Origin: Aggregatilineales bacterium
GTDB lineage: Bacteria; Chloroflexota; Anaerolineae; Aggregatilineales; Ch27
Assembly: GCA_029976005.1 (NCBI GenBank)
Contig: JARKOQ010000258.1
Span: 1-35,738 of the forward strand
Direction: 5' to 3'
Length of the DNA: 35,738 nucleotides
In this document: piece by piece, positions 32,293-35,738 of the stretch
Position numbering within the stretch: the first letter of the stretch is position 1
Layout: each line of letters begins with the position of its first letter
Position numbers and translations under genes: made by a program
The notes under the pieces: model-generated
The model's input: the letters and a program-made list of their open reading frames with translations, nothing else
Database searches by the model: none
What the model was told of the DNA's origin: nothing

Positions 32293-33201
32293 TCACGCCT
32301 TGGGCACGCTCAATCCCACATCGGCGGGCTGCGGAAAAGCCAGCGTGCCCCGATGCTGGATTTTGTGCGCCGCCACGCGCTGTCCAATCTGGAGACACTC
32401 CTCCAGACTGTACCCGGAAGACAGCGCCGCGCAGAAGCCAGCGGCCAGCGCATCCCCTGCCCCCACCGTGTCGACCACGTGCGGGATGCGCTCCCCCGGA
32501 AAATGCTGAACCCGGCCCGTGCCGGCGTCGGCCAGCCACGCGCCGCGCGCGCCGTCCATGCCCACGACTGTCTTGACGCCAAAACCATCGGCCAGATGGC
32601 GGGCGTATTCCGCCAGGGACGGGCGCAGCCGCGCCAGACTGACGAAGATCAGATCGGCCGCCTGGTAGAAGTCGCGGTGGTAGTCGTCGACATCGAGCAC
32701 GTCGTGGACGTCGATCACCACGTACTTGCCCATCTCATGCGCCACGCGCGCCGAGTAACGCACCCAGTCATGGGTGGATGTGTAGACCCACCTGCCGGCG
32801 CTCGCCAGCGCCTCGCGCAGGGCAGCCTCCGGGTAGCGGTAGGTCGACGCCTCGCCGAAGTCGCACAGGAGCTGGCGCTCGCCGCTGGGGGCGACCAGGA
32901 TCACCGTCCGGGGGGAGCGCTCCCAATCCGTCCGGATGTAGCTGGTCAGAATCCCGTATTCCGTCAGCCGCCAGAGCACCTCGGTCCCCATGAAATCCTG
33001 CCCAACCACCGAGACAACCTGGGTGGACTGGCCCAGGGCCTGAAGACCGACCGCCAGGTTGGAGGCAACCCCACCCACTTCGTCGATGATCAGGTTGTTG
33101 ATGTAATGGGCCGTGCCCAGTTGGAGCGGGAAGCCATAGACCGGGACGTTGGTCTCCATATTGGCGCCCGCGATCACCGTCCAGACCGGCTGGTTTGCCA
33201 T
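32293..33201 (-). CDS. PfkB-family carbohydrate kinase
   Basis: A 302-aa ribokinase-fold sugar kinase. Signature 1 GGVASNLAVGLQALG (43-57) and signature 2 DTVGAGDALAAGFCAAL (244-260) with catalytic Asp250 are present, as are the anion-hole GAGD and the ATP-side helix KIQHRGT. The substrate (ribose, fructose, adenosine or a sugar alcohol) cannot be read from the sequence. AGGGGGAAG lies upstream of ATG 33201. It is divergent from the P-type ATPase; a minus-strand promoter overlapping the shared operator (33289-33316) would drive it, with a leader near 80 nt. It is followed at 183 bp by the EF-G gene on the same strand. Confidence 0.92.
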   Translation of the reverse strand: MANQPVWTVIAGANMETNVPVYGFPLQLGTAHYINNLIIDEVGGVASNLAVGLQALGQSTQVVSVVGQDFMGTEVLWRLTEYGILTSYIRTDWERSPRTVILVAPSGERQLLCDFGEASTYRYPEAALREALASAGRWVYTSTHDWVRYSARVAHEMGKYVVIDVHDVLDVDDYHRDFYQAADLIFVSLARLRPSLAEYARHLADGFGVKTVVGMDGARGAWLADAGTGRVQHFPGERIPHVVDTVGAGDALAAGFCAALSSGYSLEECLQIGQRVAAHKIQHRGTLAFPQPADVGLSVPKA

Positions 33202-33254
33202 ACGTAACTTCCCCCTGAGGTGGGCTAGAGATCACCAGTTTACCCACAGGTGGG

Positions 33255-33283
33255 TTGACACGCCACTATTCTGGTGGTAAAGT
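33255..33283 (+). promoter_or_regulatory. Promoter of the P1B ATPase gene
   Basis: Consensus TTGACA (33255-33260), 17-bp spacer, TAAAGT (33278-33283). The start point would be near 33290, immediately before the ATATGA-N8-TCATAT palindrome and about 20 nt before ATG 33310. Confidence 0.7.
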
Positions 33284-33288
33284 TGCCC

Positions 33289-33316
33289 AATATATGAATA
33301 CTCGCTCATATGTCGA
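33289..33316 (-). promoter_or_regulatory. Candidate promoter of the PfkB gene
   Basis: On the minus strand TCGACA (33316-33311), 16-bp spacer, TATATT (33294-33289), each matching five of six consensus positions. The spacer contains the palindrome. The start point would be near 33282, about 80 nt before ATG 33201. Confidence 0.5.
33292..33311. promoter_or_regulatory. Metal-regulator-type operator palindrome
   Basis: ATATGA (33292-33297) and TCATAT (33306-33311) are perfect inverted arms with an 8-bp spacer, the general shape of ArsR/SmtB-family operators. It begins at the predicted start point of the ATPase promoter, overlaps the ATPase start codon, and lies in the spacer of the opposing promoter. 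The binding protein is not known. Confidence 0.55.
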
Positions 33317-35631
33317 CATCGAGGCTTCCATTGGAATCGACACATACTCTTCGCCCCACGCTTGAGCTTGAAATCACCGGAATGGACTGCGCCAGTTGCG
33401 CCCAGACTCTGGAACGCGGCGTGGCCCGCCTGGATGGAGTCCAGCACTGCGAGGTCAATTTCGCTACCGGCAAAATGCACATCAGCGGCAACGTCGACGC
33501 GGACGCGCTGGAAGCCCGCATCGCCAGCCTGGGTTACGGCGTCGCCTCTCCAGCGCCTGCCCCGGCGAGTACTCACGGCGCAGTCGGCGAGGACAAACCG
33601 CGGCCGCGCGGCCTGCCCGGCTACCTGCTCGCCCGGCGCGAGACGACCCTGGCCCTGATCGGCCTGGCGCTGCTGCTGGCGAGCGCGCCAATCAGCCTGT
33701 GGGGGCCAGCCGGCCTCGCGCCGGTCGTCCCCCTGCTCCATCTGGCGACCGTGCTGCTGGCCGGGACTCCGATCCTGGTGCGCGGCTGGCGCGGCCTGAT
33801 CACCTCTCGCGAGATCACGATCAACCTCCTGATGAGCGTCGCCACCGCCGGCGCGCTGATCATCGGCGAGACCGGCGAAGCCGCGACCGTGATCGCTCTC
33901 TTCGCGATTGGCGAGGCGCTGGAAGGCTACGCCGCCGACCGTGCCCGCTACTCCCTGCGCGCCCTGCTCGATCTCGTCCCCCAGGAGGCCGTCGTGCTGC
34001 GCCCCTGCCTGGACTGCGCCGAGCACATGGGCGTGGACGGCTACAACGGCGGACCGTGCCCGTTCTGCGACGTGCATGAGCTGCGCATGCCGGTAGCGGA
34101 ACTCCAGATCGGCGACACGATCGTCGTCGCCCCCGGCGAGCGCATCCCGATGGATGGCACGGTGCGCAGCGGCGAATCCAGCGTCGACCAGGCTCCGATC
34201 ACCGGCGAGAGCATCCCGGTCGGCAAGACCAGCGGCGACAGCGTCTTCGCGGGCACGATCAACGGCGGCGGCACGCTGGAAGTCCTGGTCACCGGCCGGG
34301 CCGAGGACAACACCCTGAGCCGGATCGTCCACCTGGTCCAGGAAGCGCAGAATCAGCGCGCGCCCACCCAGCGCTTCATCGACCGCTTCGCGCGCTGGTA
34401 CACCCCGGCTATCGTCGGGCTGGCGCTGCTCGTCGCGCTCGTCCCGCCGCTGCTGTTCGACGCGCCCTTCTGGAACGCGCCGGACGGCGCTCACGGTTGG
34501 CTCTACCGCGCCCTGGCCCTGCTGATCATTGCCTGCCCGTGTGCGCTGGTGATCAGCACCCCGGTCACGATCGTCAGCGCCCTCACCCAGGCGGCCCGGC
34601 TGGGCGTGCTGGTCAAGGGCGGCGCACCGCTGGAGGCGCTGGCTCACATCCAGGCCTTCGCCTTTGACAAGACCGGCACGCTGACCGAAGGCCAACCCAC
34701 CCTGGCCCACATCCAGGCGGTCGACTGCGCCCTTCCAGACAGCCCGTCCTGCCCGGCCTGCGACGACCTGCTGGCCCTGGCTGCTGCCGTCGAGCGCCGC
34801 GCCGAACATCCCCTGGCGCGGGCGGTCGTGACGGCAGCCCAGACCCAATCGCTGCTGCACCGCTATCCCGCCGCCCGCCAGGTCACCAGCCTGGCCGGAC
34901 AGGGCGTCCGGGGCGAGGTCAACGGCCAGGCCGTGACGGTAGGCAGCCATGCTCTGTTCGACACGCAGTACCCACACTCCCCGGCTCTGTGCGACTCCGT
35001 GCGAGCGCTGGAAAGCCGGGGACAGACCACGATGCTGGTGGGGGACAGCCAGCGAGTGCGCGGCGTGATCGGCGTGGCGGATCGGGTTCGTCCGGCCAGC
35101 CGGGCAGCCCTGGCGGAACTCCACCGGCTCCACCCGCGCCCCCACGCGGTGATGCTCACCGGCGATAATCCCCTCGTGGCACAGGCGATTGGGGCGACAG
35201 TGGGCGTGGATCAGGTGCAGGCCGGACTCCTGCCCCAGGACAAACTCGAGGCGATCCGCATGCTCGAAGCCCGGTATGGCGGCGTGGCGATGGTCGGCGA
35301 CGGCATCAACGACGCCCCGGCGCTGGCAGCCGCCACGGTCGGAATCGCGATGGGCGGCGCGGGAACGCCCCAGGCGATGGAGACCGCCGACCTGGTGCTG
35401 ATGCAGGACGATCTGCATCGCCTGCCGGAACTCGTCCGGCTCAGCCGGCGTACCCTGGGCACGATCCACCAGAACGTGATCCTCAGCCTGGGGATCAAGG
35501 TCGTGTTTCTGGCCCTGACCCTGTTGGGCTGGTCGAACCTGTGGTTCGCGGTCTTCGCGGACGTGGGGGCGTCCCTGCTCGTCACCGCCAATGGTATGCG
35601 CCTGCTGCGCCCGCCCGCTCAAACCCCGTAA
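33310..35631 (+). CDS. P1B-type heavy-metal translocating ATPase (Zn/Cd/Pb group)
   Basis: A 773-aa membrane metal pump. An N-terminal HMA domain carries GMDCASC (24-30). The A-domain TGES motif is at 298-301, the membrane CPC at 409-411, phosphorylated DKTGT at 453-457, the HP motif at 500-501 and GDGIND at 663-668. Lys730 and Asp751 in the last two membrane helices mark the P1B-2 group, which exports Zn, Cd or Pb. Between the second helix pair and the A-domain core is an insertion with C233, C236, H239, C250, C253 and H256. Another CxxC (481-484) sits in the N-domain. ATG 33310 has no clear ribosome-binding site and lies in the operator; TTG 33331 with GAGG upstream is an alternative. Confidence 0.95.
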   Translation: MSTSRLPLESTHTLRPTLELEITGMDCASCAQTLERGVARLDGVQHCEVNFATGKMHISGNVDADALEARIASLGYGVASPAPAPASTHGAVGEDKPRPRGLPGYLLARRETTLALIGLALLLASAPISLWGPAGLAPVVPLLHLATVLLAGTPILVRGWRGLITSREITINLLMSVATAGALIIGETGEAATVIALFAIGEALEGYAADRARYSLRALLDLVPQEAVVLRPCLDCAEHMGVDGYNGGPCPFCDVHELRMPVAELQIGDTIVVAPGERIPMDGTVRSGESSVDQAPITGESIPVGKTSGDSVFAGTINGGGTLEVLVTGRAEDNTLSRIVHLVQEAQNQRAPTQRFIDRFARWYTPAIVGLALLVALVPPLLFDAPFWNAPDGAHGWLYRALALLIIACPCALVISTPVTIVSALTQAARLGVLVKGGAPLEALAHIQAFAFDKTGTLTEGQPTLAHIQAVDCALPDSPSCPACDDLLALAAAVERRAEHPLARAVVTAAQTQSLLHRYPAARQVTSLAGQGVRGEVNGQAVTVGSHALFDTQYPHSPALCDSVRALESRGQTTMLVGDSQRVRGVIGVADRVRPASRAALAELHRLHPRPHAVMLTGDNPLVAQAIGATVGVDQVQAGLLPQDKLEAIRMLEARYGGVAMVGDGINDAPALAAATVGIAMGGAGTPQAMETADLVLMQDDLHRLPELVRLSRRTLGTIHQNVILSLGIKVVFLALTLLGWSNLWFAVFADVGASLLVTANGMRLLRPPAQTP

Positions 35632-35663
35632 CCATCCCAACCTATCCACGCTCCGACCCTGAA

Positions 35664-35700
35664 TCGCGGCCCGCCAGAAGATGATCCAGGCCGGCCGCGA
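35664..35700. repeat. Inverted repeat downstream of the ATPase gene
   Basis: TCGCGGCC (35664-35671) and GGCCGCGA (35693-35700) form an 8-bp perfect stem with a 21-nt loop, 33 bases after the ATPase stop. No T-tract follows on the plus strand. Confidence 0.35.
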
Positions 35701-35724
35701 CCCGCTAACCCAAATAAAAATCCG

Positions 35725-35738
35725 AAAAAACGCCACCA
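35725..35738 (-). terminator. Possible start of a terminator cut by the window edge
   Basis: On the minus strand the last bases read GGTGGCG then TTTTTT, the shape of a terminator's 3' arm and T-run. The other arm would lie beyond the window, so a gene on the minus strand ending just past 35738 is possible but unverified. Confidence 0.25.

Noticed and set aside
17246..33236. Shared 12-mer GCTAGAGATCAC in two divergent gaps (near 17246 and 33226)
   Set aside because: Repeats of this length are expected by chance in 35 kb; no symmetry or promoter spacing is shared.
33292..33311. Palindrome as a transposon or att site
   Set aside because: No repeat elsewhere, no transposase or integrase; the operator reading fits its promoter position better.
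33232..35736. 834-aa reading frame on the minus strand opposite the ATPase gene
   Set aside because: It is an out-of-frame shadow of the P1B ATPase, whose full motif set on the plus strand is unambiguous; the minus frame shows no family motif.

Overview
The window looks like chromosomal DNA from an uncultured or little-studied member of the Chloroflexota (Anaerolineae-like). This is inferred from GC-rich genes, secreted proteins with Thr/Pro/Ala-rich linkers, an EF-G2-type paralogue, extended-SDR and DUF362 genes, and a lipoprotein with the family's GRMFW / QPIRGFGRIWR signature. No rRNA or marker long enough to fix the lineage is present. Coding density is high, and most start sites carry clear Shine-Dalgarno sequences.

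Layout. (1) 74-885: tRNA-Val(UAC) with its terminator, and an AT-richer gene for an HTH plus LAGLIDADG-like protein whose 3' end contains the tRNA promoter. (2) 995-6107, minus strand: a short Hsp70 (YegD-like) with its own promoter, then an argS-dcd-M50 protease operon. (3) 6314-6706: an ArsR-type metal regulator, convergent with and overlapping a membrane-anchored methyltransferase. (4) 6691-14610, minus strand: a GH63-like glycosidase followed by a tight cluster of PAS histidine kinase, ThrB-like GHMP protein, GH5-like lipoprotein, extended SDR and methyltransferase. Two adjacent members of this cluster (the ThrB-like and GH5-like proteins) have lost the residues expected for catalysis. (5) 14727-17168, minus strand: a lipoprotein, AMMECR1 protein and a PF01676-type metalloenzyme. 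(6) 17354-19874, plus strand: a secreted protein with three beta-sandwich-like repeats, and a roadblock protein. (7) 19917-23905, minus strand: MBL hydrolase, MurJ lipid II flippase, and a membrane-anchored C39-like/TPR protein. (8) 24105-25760, plus strand: a methyltransferase and an orphan OmpR-type response regulator. (9) 25819-28396: a divergent pair, DUF362 protein and secreted protein. (10) 28519-29947: tandem-XRE regulator plus TPR protein. (11) 30031-33201, minus strand: EF-G2-like translation factor and PfkB sugar kinase. (12) 33310-35631: a Zn/Cd/Pb-type P1B ATPase.

Most of the content is housekeeping (tRNA charging, dUTP supply, peptidoglycan precursor flipping, translation) mixed with envelope and secreted proteins and scattered signalling genes. 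No CRISPR array, IS element, phage module, rRNA or toxin-antitoxin pair was seen. The most unusual points are the paired pseudoenzyme-like genes at 8590-10964, the shared operator/divergent promoter arrangement at 33255-33316 with a Cys/His insertion in the metal pump, the permuted tandem repeats at 17924-19267, and the HTH/LAGLIDADG-like gene abutting tRNA-Val. No intergenic stretch exceeds 300 bases; the longest is 27040-27307.
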